Assembly (NCBI RefSeq): GCF_002265625.1
Contig: NZ_NOVE01000020.1
Location: 1 to 53,006 of the forward strand
Reading direction: 5' to 3'
From: Prevotella sp. 885
GTDB taxonomy: Bacteria > Bacteroidota > Bacteroidia > Bacteroidales > Bacteroidaceae
Length of the DNA: 53,006 nt
Under the pieces are notes generated by a model. That model was not told the origin of the DNA. It did no database searches and saw only the letters and a list, made by a program, of their open reading frames with translations. The stretch's first letter is position 1. Each line of letters begins with the position of its first letter. Below, piece after piece: positions 43,055 through 51,352 of the stretch. Made by a program: the position numbers and the translations under genes.

Positions 43055-43405
43055 ATGTTCTCGACAGACAAAAACATAGAGACCATAGCGCAGCTTATTG
43101 AGGCCATAAGGCATTACATCGGGCTTCGTACTAAGTATATGAAGCTCGATGTAATTGATAAGATAGTGCGCTTGCTGACAGCCTTCATCATGGTGGGGCT
43201 GTTGCTTATCCTATTGTTTCTTGCGCTCATCTATTTGTCGTTTGCCACTGTTTATGCGCTGCAGCCCATAATGGGCATGGCAGCCGCTTTCGCATGTGTG
43301 GCTGGCGCCTATTTCTTAGTGCTCTTGCTGTTCGTGGTGTTCAGAAAGAGATGGATAGAGAGACCACTTGTCAGATTCCTGGCAAGCCTGCTTATGCAGG
43401 AGTAA
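43055..43405 (+). CDS. Holin-like membrane protein (Phage_holin_3_6 type)
   Basis: The 116-aa protein has an N-terminal amphipathic helix (ETIAQLIEAIRHYIGLRTKY) and two hydrophobic helices (LLTAFIMVGLLLILLFLALI and GMAAAFACVAGAYFLVLLLF), ending in a basic amphipathic tail. This matches the family called putative Actinobacterial/phage holin III, widespread as a chromosomal envelope protein next to YtxH. It is unlikely to be phage-derived here. Confidence 0.82.
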   Translation: MFSTDKNIETIAQLIEAIRHYIGLRTKYMKLDVIDKIVRLLTAFIMVGLLLILLFLALIYLSFATVYALQPIMGMAAAFACVAGAYFLVLLLFVVFRKRWIERPLVRFLASLLMQE

Positions 43406-43455
43406 CAACACATTCAAGAACAATCATTCATCCTTCCAAGTCAAATTTATAAGAG

Positions 43456-43761
43456 ATGCAGAATACAGACACCAGCCCTAAGACGAAGAGAGAGTTCCGC
43501 TCTCTTTCCGATATCGTGGCATACAAACAGCAGCTTCGCGAAAAGATTGACAAAGACGAAGAGACGATAGCGTCTAAGTGGAACGACCTGTTCCACAAGG
43601 AAGAAGAGGAGCCACGCAACCGTGCTCAGAAACTGGCACGAATGGTAAGCCTTGGCACCGGTGTCTTCGACGGCGCTTTGTTGGGCTGGAAACTATACCG
43701 CAGATACCAGGAAGGTGCTTTCCTCTTCGGAAACTTCGGAAAGAAAAAGAAGCGCAAATAA
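43456..43761 (+). CDS. Basic hypothetical protein of the YtxH/holin operon (101 aa)
   Basis: A charged N-terminal part (SLSDIVAYKQQLREKIDKDE) is followed by a short hydrophobic patch (LGTGVFDGALLGWKLYRRY) and a lysine-rich end (GKKKKRK). No family is known to me. Its position, 50 nt after the holin-like gene, suggests a common envelope-stress role. Confidence 0.75.
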   Translation: MQNTDTSPKTKREFRSLSDIVAYKQQLREKIDKDEETIASKWNDLFHKEEEEPRNRAQKLARMVSLGTGVFDGALLGWKLYRRYQEGAFLFGNFGKKKKRK

Positions 43762-43798
43762 CACTCCCCACCCAAAAGATGCCTACGATTGTAAGCAT

Positions 43799-44596
43799 CT
43801 AACATTCTATCACCTCTCCGTCATAAGCCAAGCTTACGCCTTCGGGCATTCGCTTTGACGCCTCTTCGTAAAGCCCGATGTGATGACAGACGTGCGTTAT
43901 ATAGGTACGCTTGGCTCCTATGCGACGCGCGAAGCGGACGGCATCGTCGACGAGCTGATGAGAATGATGTTCTTTCTCGAAACGCAAGGCATTCACAACG
44001 AGCGTCTCCACTCCTTCCAGATATGGCAATTCGCCGTCGCCGATGGTCTTCATATCCGTGATATAGGCGAAGCTTCCGATGCGGAAACCGAGTATAGGCA
44101 TCTTGCCATGCATCACCTCAATGGGCATTATCCGCAAGTCGCCCACGCTTAACGGTGCGTGAGGCGTTAGGGTGTGAAGCTCCAGCTTTGGCACACCGGG
44201 ATAGAGATGGTCGCCGAAACAGTAAGGCATGATGTTGCGCACGTGACTGCAAGTCTTGGCATCGCCATACAGACGTATCGGACCGAAGACGGAGAAGGGG
44301 CGCAAATCATCGATGCCACCCACATGATCATAATGGATGTGCGTTAGGAGAATAGCATCAAAGGGCTTGAAAGGTAGCGGCTTAAGCTGCTGACGGATGT
44401 CCGGACCACAATCAATGAGCACACGCGTGCCACTCTCCGACTCCACCATTACCACACAGCGCATACGCTTGTCACGCGGATCTTGGCTGCGACAAACCTC
44501 GCACTGGCATCCCAACGAAGGCACACCACCCGACGTACCCGTACCAAGGAGCGTAACACGAAGACGCTGATTTCCCTCTTTTACGTTATCTTCCAT
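43799..44596 (-). CDS. Metallo-beta-lactamase-fold hydrolase (PhnP-like)
   Basis: The 265-aa protein contains VTLLGTGTSGGVPSLGCQC and the metal motif THIHYDHVGGIDDLRPF (HxHxDH), together with the Cys pair CQCEVCRS seen in PhnP-like phosphodiesterases. YITDMKT supplies another ligand (Asp), and the C-terminal THVCHHIG supplies further His. It is probably a phosphodiesterase acting on cyclic or nucleotide-like phosphates; the substrate is unknown. It follows rnz by 57 nt in the same direction. Confidence 0.88.
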   Translation of the reverse strand: MEDNVKEGNQRLRVTLLGTGTSGGVPSLGCQCEVCRSQDPRDKRMRCVVMVESESGTRVLIDCGPDIRQQLKPLPFKPFDAILLTHIHYDHVGGIDDLRPFSVFGPIRLYGDAKTCSHVRNIMPYCFGDHLYPGVPKLELHTLTPHAPLSVGDLRIMPIEVMHGKMPILGFRIGSFAYITDMKTIGDGELPYLEGVETLVVNALRFEKEHHSHQLVDDAVRFARRIGAKRTYITHVCHHIGLYEEASKRMPEGVSLAYDGEVIEC

Positions 44597-44653
44597 TACA
44601 ATCTTTTCCGTTTTTTATTCCTTACTTTTTGTTTATTCCATGCTGATCACTCC

Positions 44654-45568
44654 CTACAGCGTCACCACCATGCCCTCACTTGTTAGCGAAGATTCGGCAA
44701 ACACTTCTTTAGCCTGCTGCAGGAGCACGTCTTCCGTGTTATACTTCGAACTGTAGTGACCGAGCAACAGGCGTCCTACGCCGGCATCCCGTGCCACCAT
44801 AGCTGCCTGTCGAGCTGTGGAATGAAAATACTTCTGCGCCTTGTCCTCGTCCTCATCGGCATAGGTAGACTCATGATAGAGGCACGTCACGTCCTTCAGC
44901 CTGTCGGCAAGACCTGGCAGGTAGCACGTGTCGCTGCAATAGGCATAGCTGCGTGGCGGGTCTGCAGGACGTGTGAGGCGACTGTTTGGTATTACATTGC
45001 CCTCCTCGTCGATCCACGAAGCACCGTTCTTTATGTTGTTTATCTGCGATATCGGTATACGATAGAAGTCAATCATGTCGCGACGTATATGCGGCAATGT
45101 CGGCTTCTCGCGGAACAGATATCCGGCACATGGGAGGCGATGCTTCAGCGGTATGGTCTCGACGGTAAGACTGCGGTCCTCGTATACCACCTCCTGACGC
45201 GACGTGTCGACAGCATGAAACTTTATCTCATAGTCGAAGTCGTTGCAGAATGTGGTGAGGAGCGTGTCAAGAATGGGGCCAAGTTCCTTCGGTCCATAGA
45301 TGGAAAGTGGCATGGTACGTCCGAGCAGTCCGAAGGACGACAGCATACCGATGAGTCCGAAGCAATGGTCGCCGTGTATGTGACTGATGAATATCGCCAT
45401 CACCTTGTTGAATCCCACTCGTGATCGGCGCATCTGAGTCTGCGTACCCTCGCCACAGTCTATCATAAACTGCTTCTCACGTATCTCCACCACCTGCGAC
45501 GACGGATTGTGACGCAATGTGGGCAAGGCGCTGCCGCATCCAAGGATATGAACTTTAAATGGTTCCAT
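44654..45568 (-). CDS. rnz: Ribonuclease Z
   Basis: The 304-aa tRNA 3'-processing endonuclease has FKVHILGCGSALPTLRHNPS, MIDCGEGTQTQMRRS and the metal motif SHIHGDHCFGLIG (HxHGDH). SDTCY, HESTY and LLGHYSSKY supply the remaining ligands and substrate-handling loops. The length matches bacterial short-form RNase Z. It is 8 nt downstream of a lipoprotein gene on the same strand. Confidence 0.96.
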   Translation of the reverse strand: MEPFKVHILGCGSALPTLRHNPSSQVVEIREKQFMIDCGEGTQTQMRRSRVGFNKVMAIFISHIHGDHCFGLIGMLSSFGLLGRTMPLSIYGPKELGPILDTLLTTFCNDFDYEIKFHAVDTSRQEVVYEDRSLTVETIPLKHRLPCAGYLFREKPTLPHIRRDMIDFYRIPISQINNIKNGASWIDEEGNVIPNSRLTRPADPPRSYAYCSDTCYLPGLADRLKDVTCLYHESTYADEDEDKAQKYFHSTARQAAMVARDAGVGRLLLGHYSSKYNTEDVLLQQAKEVFAESSLTSEGMVVTL

Positions 45569-45576
45569 AAGATTTA

Positions 45577-46152
45577 TTATTTCTGACGCTTGAAGAGGAA
45601 GATGCCGCGTGCGTTCTCTATAGCCAGCGAGTCTGCTCCAAGGTTATCAATGGCAAATGTGTCTCTGTTAAGGAGCAGCTGTCCGTTAAGAATCTTCCAT
45701 GATGTCCACGGATTGGTCTCCGCCTTGACATTCGAGCGTACGGTTCCGCCCTCCTCTATCTCGAAATTCTTGTCCAAGCTGGTCCAGTGACCGAGCAGCG
45801 AGGTGACGTTTATGACACGGTCAGCGAGCATCTCGCCCTCCACTTTATGTCCTGTCACCGCCATCTTGTCACCGCTCATCATGCCACCCACTACTGTGGT
45901 GACCGGACCAGACGACAGTCCGCCGTCCAAGTCAGCCTCAGCATCCAATATGGTATACGTAATGGTGTCGCCAGCATCGGTTATGAGTTCCAGCGAGTGC
46001 ATGGACGTGCCATCGCCACAAACTCCGTATACTGTAGAGTCAGCCACCACCTCTTCGTCATCCACAACCGCCTGCGACTTTTCCTTCTTGACGTTACAAC
46101 CGGCAAGAAACACTACGGCGGCTGCCATCATAAACAATCTGAACTTATTCAT
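45577..46152 (-). CDS. Lipoprotein with lipocalin-like C-terminal domain
   Basis: The 191-aa protein has signal sequence MNKFRLFMMAAAVVFLAGC (lipobox LAGC). An N-terminal small beta domain (SMHSLELITDAGDTITYTI, with VVGGMMSGDKMAVTGHKVEG) is followed by a lipocalin-like segment beginning LLGHWTSLDKNFEIEEGG and ending ENARGIFLFKR. I cannot name a ligand; the N-terminal part recalls NlpE-like domains. It is encoded between mazG (22 nt) and rnz (8 nt), apparently co-transcribed. Confidence 0.8.
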   Translation of the reverse strand: MNKFRLFMMAAAVVFLAGCNVKKEKSQAVVDDEEVVADSTVYGVCGDGTSMHSLELITDAGDTITYTILDAEADLDGGLSSGPVTTVVGGMMSGDKMAVTGHKVEGEMLADRVINVTSLLGHWTSLDKNFEIEEGGTVRSNVKAETNPWTSWKILNGQLLLNRDTFAIDNLGADSLAIENARGIFLFKRQK

Positions 46153-46174
46153 AACTAATCTGTTTTTTTATTCG

Positions 46175-47038
46175 TTAATCTTCCTTTTTCTCATGAGCTT
46201 TTGCCTCGTTCCAAAGTTCGTCCATTTCGCCGAGCGTCATGTCCTTCAATGGCTTGCCCATGCGTATGCTATGCTCTTCGATGTAGTTGAATCGGCGTAT
46301 AAACTTCGTATTGGTCTTCTCAAGAGCTGTGTCGGGATTTATCTTATACAGACGTCCGGCATTGATGAGCGAGAAGAGGAAGTCGCCAAACTCCTCAGTT
46401 GAGCGTTCGCGGTCTTCACGTCTAAGCTCAGCCTCAAGTTCGCCAAGTTCCTCGCGAACCTTTCCCCATACGTCGCCCTTGTCTTCCCAGTCGAAGCCAA
46501 CGTTGCGTGCCTTGTCCTGTATGCGGTAAGCCTTGATGAGCGCCGGCAATGCGTCGGGCACACCTGAGAGCACGCGCTTGTTGCCGTCCTTCTCACGCAG
46601 CTTTATCTGTTCCCAATTCTCTATAACCTGCTGTGCCGTCTTCACCTCCTCCGACGTGTCCTGCTCCTCAGGCTTCTCGCCGTAAGGCAGCGGCTTCGGA
46701 TCGGGAGCGCCCACCTGCGAAGGATGATAGACGTGCGGATGACGGAAGATGAGCTTGTCCACCAGCTTGTTGCAGACATCAGCAATGTCGAACTGTTCCT
46801 TCTCCTGTCCTATCTTGGCATAGAAGCATACGTGCAGCAGCACGTCGCCAAGCTCCTTGCAGATATTGGGTTGGTCGTCCTTCATGAGGGCGTCACACAG
46901 CTCGTATGTCTCTTCTATGGTGTTGGGGCGCAACGACTCATTGGTCTGCTTTCGGTCCCACGGACATTTCTCGCGCAACTCGTCCAGAACGTCCAGCAGT
47001 CTGCCGAAAGCCTTCATTTTTTCTTCTCTTGTATGCAT
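46175..47038 (-). CDS. mazG: Nucleoside triphosphate pyrophosphohydrolase
   Basis: The 287-aa tandem-domain MazG removes pyrophosphate from (d)NTPs and helps clear aberrant nucleotides. The family start LDELREKCPWDRKQTNESL is present. The metal motif EETYELCDAL (ExxE pairs) and GDVLLHVCFYAKI complete the first domain, and the second repeats the pattern (VREELGELEAELR, EEFGDFLFSLINAGR). It is the first gene of the mazG-lipoprotein-rnz-MBL unit. Confidence 0.95.
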   Translation of the reverse strand: MHTREEKMKAFGRLLDVLDELREKCPWDRKQTNESLRPNTIEETYELCDALMKDDQPNICKELGDVLLHVCFYAKIGQEKEQFDIADVCNKLVDKLIFRHPHVYHPSQVGAPDPKPLPYGEKPEEQDTSEEVKTAQQVIENWEQIKLREKDGNKRVLSGVPDALPALIKAYRIQDKARNVGFDWEDKGDVWGKVREELGELEAELRREDRERSTEEFGDFLFSLINAGRLYKINPDTALEKTNTKFIRRFNYIEEHSIRMGKPLKDMTLGEMDELWNEAKAHEKKED

Positions 47039-47125
47039 TGTCTCTTTTATGTTTACCTATTTATATAATAAATGCAAAGCAAAGGTAAGCATAATATTTC
47101 ACTATACCGAAAAACTGACGGAATA

Positions 47126-47157
47126 TTTGCCCCGACTATTTATTGTTCGTAACTTTA
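47126..47157 (+). promoter_or_regulatory. Near-consensus promoter of the broken sigma-like gene
   Basis: TTTG at 47126-47129, a 20-nt spacer and TAACTTTA at 47150-47157 (last base deviates). The ATG at 47192 follows. Confidence 0.55.
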
Positions 47158-47191
47158 CACCATCAAAACAAAATCTGAAACCACAACAACT

Positions 47192-48297
47192 ATGGAGAAA
47201 ACAGATAAGAATGTTGCGCAACTTACCGACGACGAGATTCTCGAAGGTTTCCGCAACGCCAACGAACATATTGTCAAAGAATACTTCTACGGCTACTGCC
47301 GCGTGGCTTACTGCATATACGACCGACGTTATGATCTGCAGTACAAGCCAGGCATGGACTTCTATTCGCTTGCCCATGAGTATTACCTCGCGCTCTGCCG
47401 GCATGACTTCCGTCAGTTGGAGGACCGCAAGACATCAATGTCGCTCAAGACATGGATGGTCAACGGGTTCCGCTTCCTGGTGCTCGACAAGCTAAAGGGG
47501 CTGAAGAAGGAGCAACGGAAGGAAAGCTTGGAGGAGCGCATGGGCAATACACGCATCAACTTCGACGTGCAGGACGATGTGTTTGCTGGAGATTTCCGCA
47601 ACACCATCGACGAGATATGCCACATCTATTACGGACGCGACAGCAAGAACTCCACATCCTTCAGATGCTTTTCGTGGAGGGATTTAAGGGAAAGGAGATC
47701 GCGCAGCAGCTCGGCATCAGCCAACCTGCTGTCACCGAACGCTATAACCGCATGATGCACGACGTGGTGGTGCCATACTTCAAGCGCTATTACGTGACAA
47801 ACGAATACGGACTGTCCATGGAATGCGAAGCTCCCAAATGCTCGGCTCCGAATCTCGGACATGTTATGTACGAATATTGCAACTTTATACATACTGATAT
47901 GGAAGACATCAAGAAAGGACGCGTCACTCCCAACTGGATTGACAATTTACAGGAAAACGAAGTGTTTGTATTTGGCAGCAACCTTGCCGGTATGCACGGC
48001 GGCGGCGCTGCCCGCGTAGCTCATCGACGTTTCGGAGCCATAATGGGTAAGGGTGTCGGCATGCAGGGCAGAAGCTATGCCATTCCAACCATGCAGGGCG
48101 GCACCGAAACCATCCGTCCCTACGTGGACGACTTCATCGCCTACGCCAAGGAACATCCCGAGCTGACGTTCCTCGTAACGCCAATCGGCTGCGGCATTGC
48201 CGGCTTCGAGCCAGAGGACATCGCACCACTCTTCAAGGAAGCTTGCAATGTCAGCAACATCTGGCTGCCGGAAAGCTTCTGGAAGGAGCTGGATTAA
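47192..48297 (+). pseudogene. Sigma-70-like protein fused to a macro-like C-terminal domain, frameshifted
   Basis: Frame 1 (from 47192) encodes a sigma-like N-terminal part (LTDDEILEGFRNANEHIVKE, MSLKTWMVNGFRFLVLDKLK) and turns into nonsense after YYGRDSKN near 47651. Frame 3, open to 48297, continues with LHILQMLFVEGFKGKEIAQQ and LGISQPAVTERYNRMMHD, an obvious sigma region-4 helix-turn-helix, and then with FGSNLAGMHGGGAARVAHRR and PIGCGIAGF, a domain resembling macro-like or A1S_2505-type proteins. Inserting one C after 'agcaagaac' would restore YGRDSKNLHILQ. The gene therefore carries a single-base deletion, or the sequence has an error. The C-terminal domain could still be made from ATG codons such as 47900 (MEDIKKGRVT). 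Confidence 0.8.
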
Positions 48298-48298
48298 A

Positions 48299-48421
48299 GC
48301 AAGTTGAGAGTTCAGAGTTGAGAGTTGAAAGTTATGATATGACAAGAATTCTCAATATTCAACTCTCAACTTTCAACTCTGAACTCTCAACTTGACAAAC
48401 TCTCAACTCTAAACTCTCAAC
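48299..48421. repeat. Heptamer-type repeat block (ttgagag / aactctc)
   Basis: The left part (48299-48331) holds units of 'ttgagagtt' and 'cagagttgagagtt'. The right part (48358-48421) holds their complements (aactctc, repeated about eight times with variants). They face each other as a large imperfect inverted repeat. It lies between two convergent genes and could terminate both. The unit spacing of about 7 nt suggests expansion by slippage. Confidence 0.85.
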
Positions 48422-48425
48422 TGAG

Positions 48426-49049
48426 CTATTCTTTGTCGAAGTATTCGCCCGTCGGCATGCTTTCTCCCAACGCCACGCAAGCACTATAGCGCATGCGCGA
48501 CTTTTTCTCACGGGCGAACATTTCCTTCGTGCCCTCCTCGTTTTCCTCGAACATCAGGTGATTGTCGATGCCCATGTCCGTTGCCATTGCCTCCACGTCG
48601 AGGTTATCGGTGCCGATGAAGGTGAACGTCCATCCCTGCTTCTTCAGTTTCTCAATGAGATTCTTTATCATGCCAAGATTATACTCCTCGCTGCAGTTCT
48701 CCTCGCCGTCCGTGATGATGGTCACAAGAACGTTGTCGTCCTCCGTTGCCTGGGCGTTAATCTTCGCGATGCCCATGCCGATGGCGTCATAGAGCGGCGT
48801 TGCTCCACCCGGACAATAATCGCGTGCGCCAAGACTGCGAGCGTCCGCAGCTGCCACGTTGTCATAGAACAGCTTCTTGTGTGTGCTGTCGAAGGTGATG
48901 AGCGTCACGCGCTGCTCGAGGTCCTGGTGCGCTTTCTCTATCTTGCGGATTGTCTCAAGTGTTTCGTTGATGCCCATCAATGCCTGCTTGCGGATAATCT
49001 CCATGCTGCCACTCTCGTCCACCACCAAAAGATTGAATACTCTTTTCAT
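48426..49049 (-). CDS. VWA-domain protein (207 aa)
   Basis: A single von Willebrand factor A domain makes up the protein. The MIDAS motif VVDESGSME (DxSxS) is at residues 9-17, the threonine motif at GGATPLYDAI, and the Asp motif at IITDGEENCSE. There is no signal peptide, so it is cytosolic. Stand-alone VWA proteins of this kind often partner with MoxR-type ATPases or tellurite/stress loci, but no partner gene is adjacent. Convergent with the broken sigma-like gene. Confidence 0.88.
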   Translation of the reverse strand: MKRVFNLLVVDESGSMEIIRKQALMGINETLETIRKIEKAHQDLEQRVTLITFDSTHKKLFYDNVAAADARSLGARDYCPGGATPLYDAIGMGIAKINAQATEDDNVLVTIITDGEENCSEEYNLGMIKNLIEKLKKQGWTFTFIGTDNLDVEAMATDMGIDNHLMFEENEEGTKEMFAREKKSRMRYSACVALGESMPTGEYFDKE

Positions 49050-49196
49050 AATTCTTCTTGTTTTTTAGTTGTTAATATATTGTTATCTTTCGTATTATTC
49101 ATGTCCTTTTCCGACATGCTTTATCTATTATAAGAATTATGGAGGCTGAAAATTAAGGTGGACTATCAATTTTTTTTCTATTTCCATCAAAATATC

Positions 49197-49204
49197 TAAC
49201 TTTG
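49197..49204 (+). promoter_or_regulatory. -7 element of the MATE gene, very short leader
   Basis: TAACTTTG lies only 7 nt before the ATG at 49212, predicting a nearly leaderless mRNA. The -33 element is not clear in the T-rich upstream sequence. Confidence 0.6.
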
Positions 49205-49211
49205 CACCGAA

Positions 49212-50606
49212 ATGGAAACAGAAGAAACAAAACAGAACCAGACAGCGGCTCATGCCAAGACAGCCTCAGTAAGCGACATGACCGTAGGCTCACCGTTACG
49301 ACAGATCACCAAGTTTGCTCTGCCGTTGATATTGGGCTACATCCTCCAGCAGATGTATCTCGTTATTGACGCTGCCATCGTAGGACGCTGGATTGGCGTC
49401 GGAGCGCTGGCTGCCGTGGGTGCCTCATCCTCCATCATGTTCCTCGTTATGGGATTCTGCAACGGAGCTTGCGCAGGATTCGCCATCCCCGTGGCGCAAT
49501 CGTTCGGTGCGAAAGACTATAGCAAGATGCGCCTCTATGTTGCCAATGCCGTGCGCATTTCGGCAGTTATGGCAACGGTGGTGACGCTGCTCTCGCTGAT
49601 GTTCTGCCGTCGGATTCTGCAGATGGTCAACACACCCGCCGACATCTTCCACGATGCTTACATCTTCCTTATACTTCAGTTCGCAGCCATACCGCTGACA
49701 TTCGGATTCAATCTCTTCTCAGGTCAGATACGCGCCCTCGGCAATTCGCGCCAGCCTTTCTACTTCCTTATTACATCGGCAGTGGTGAATGTGCTGCTCG
49801 ACGTTGTGCTAATCCTCGGTTGCGGTCTTGGCGTGGCAGGAGCCGGCATAGCCACATGGCTGTCGCAGGCGCTCTCCGTAATATTGTGCCTGTGGTATAT
49901 CCGCAAGCACATGCAGCTGCTCATACCGAAGGGCGACGAGCGACGCTTCGACAACAAGCGCACGAGCATCCTGCTCAACAACGGCGTGCCAATGGGACTG
50001 CAATTCTCCATCACCGGCATCGGCATCATCATGCTCCAGAGCGCCAACAATGCCCTCGGCACCACCTGCGTGGCAGCATTCACCGCCTCAATGCGAATAA
50101 AGTATCTCTTCACTTGCGTCTTTGAGAACATCGGAGTGGCAATGGCAACTTACTGCGGACAGAACCTCGGAGCACGTCGCATGGACCGTGTCACCAAGGG
50201 CGTAAAGGACGCCATAACGCTGATGCTCATCTATTTTGTCTTCACCTTCGCCATCATCTATCCCTTCGCCGACTGGATGATGCGTCTCTTCGTTGACAGC
50301 GGCGAGGCAGAAGTGGTAAGCCGCGCAGCACAGTTCATGCGCATCGCCAACTACTTCTATCCTGCCCTCGGCTTACTCACCATCCTGCGCTATTCCATCC
50401 AGGGTCTCGGTTTCAGCAATCTCTCCATGCTGAGCGGCGTAATGGAGATGATAGCCCGCTGTGGCGTAAGCCTCTGGCTCGTCCCAGCACTGGCATGGAC
50501 CGGCGTCTGCTTAGGCGACCCCGTAGCCTGGTGCATGGCAGACCTCTTCCTAATCCCCGTCTTCCTTTGGGTGCAGCAGAGACTGAGGAAGCAGACAAAG
50601 GAATAG
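49212..50606 (+). CDS. MATE-family efflux transporter
   Basis: The 464-aa protein has about twelve hydrophobic helices arranged in two homologous halves. Typical MATE features include the N-terminal PLILGYILQQMYLVIDAAIVGRW, the GALAAVGASSSIMFL stretch, GLGVAGAGIATWLSQALS, and the second-half GTTCVAAFTASMRI with FENIGVAMATYCGQNLGARR. Such transporters export cationic drugs, dyes or metabolites with H+ or Na+. A single-gene unit; the substrate is unknown. Confidence 0.94.
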   Translation: METEETKQNQTAAHAKTASVSDMTVGSPLRQITKFALPLILGYILQQMYLVIDAAIVGRWIGVGALAAVGASSSIMFLVMGFCNGACAGFAIPVAQSFGAKDYSKMRLYVANAVRISAVMATVVTLLSLMFCRRILQMVNTPADIFHDAYIFLILQFAAIPLTFGFNLFSGQIRALGNSRQPFYFLITSAVVNVLLDVVLILGCGLGVAGAGIATWLSQALSVILCLWYIRKHMQLLIPKGDERRFDNKRTSILLNNGVPMGLQFSITGIGIIMLQSANNALGTTCVAAFTASMRIKYLFTCVFENIGVAMATYCGQNLGARRMDRVTKGVKDAITLMLIYFVFTFAIIYPFADWMMRLFVDSGEAEVVSRAAQFMRIANYFYPALGLLTILRYSIQGLGFSNLSMLSGVMEMIARCGVSLWLVPALAWTGVCLGDPVAWCMADLFLIPVFLWVQQRLRKQTKE

Positions 50607-50712
50607 GAACACCGACACCCATAACACGCTCTCGTCACCATCAAAGAAGAACCAAGGATTATTTATAGGGTTCAGGTTCCTCGCAATATGCAGTTCGCCA
50701 CATCAATGACTA

Positions 50713-51015
50713 TCAGTGCATGCCCCAGCCTCTTCCCACTACGGGCTGGATAAACAAGCTCATGTCGGCACATTGCTCTGCATTGCTAAGCATGGGCAAG
50801 TCGATATCACTCCCTTCGGAGGATTTGTCAAGAATCAAGAAGTTTGTCTTCCACTTTACTGCCCTATATACATACGTTTCACTCGGTGGCTCCAATGGTT
50901 GTGCTGACCAACTCACTAATTGGGACGGAACACAGAAGTTGGGGTTAGGAGCGCCATCAAAAAAGAAACCACAAGGTTTATCCAGATAATGACAATGAGA
51001 GGCGATTTGTAGCAA
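50713..51015 (-). pseudogene. Possible gene remnant between MATE and RecQ-like genes
   Basis: An open minus-strand frame reads protein-like (KWKTNFLILDKSSEGSDIDL, then PMLSNAEQCADMSLFIQPVV and GRGWGMH at its end) but has no ATG start, only TTG directly after a stop. A 9-bp perfect inverted repeat (51004-51012 with 51022-51030) lies at its 5' edge. I read it as a decayed C-terminal fragment of an unrecognised gene. The rest of the 745-bp gap 50607-51352 holds no clear gene. Confidence 0.4.
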
Positions 51016-51105
51016 TCAGCACTACAAATCACCTCGAATCACAGAAATGTGATGCCAAAAGTAAAGATTTCCAATTATTTATTCTTTCGTCCGAATAAGA
51101 TTCCT

Positions 51106-51113
51106 TACTTTTG
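51106..51113 (+). promoter_or_regulatory. -7 element upstream of the RecQ-like gene
   Basis: TACTTTTG fits TAnnTTTG. The -33 region is weak (TTTC). The leader to the helicase start would be 200-240 nt. Confidence 0.45.
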
Positions 51114-51352
51114 TGGTCAATAAATGACAATTCCGTCAAAAGAAAGTCTATTGGTTTAATCTAACCTCTGAACAACCACATTGGAAGATAACACCAAACA
51201 GCCTTTAACGGCTAACGCTTCATTGTATAATGGGCAGCCTACCGACACAGGCTCATCGTGTCCAAGTGCAAGATTTACCTCTTGTACGCCCTCCGTTTCG
51301 GATAATGTCAGAGATGAAATGATTTTGCAATATAAAAAATATCTAAAACAAA

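Noticed and set aside
43055..43405. Holin-like gene as evidence of a prophage
   Set aside because: No other phage genes are near; this family is a common chromosomal partner of YtxH.
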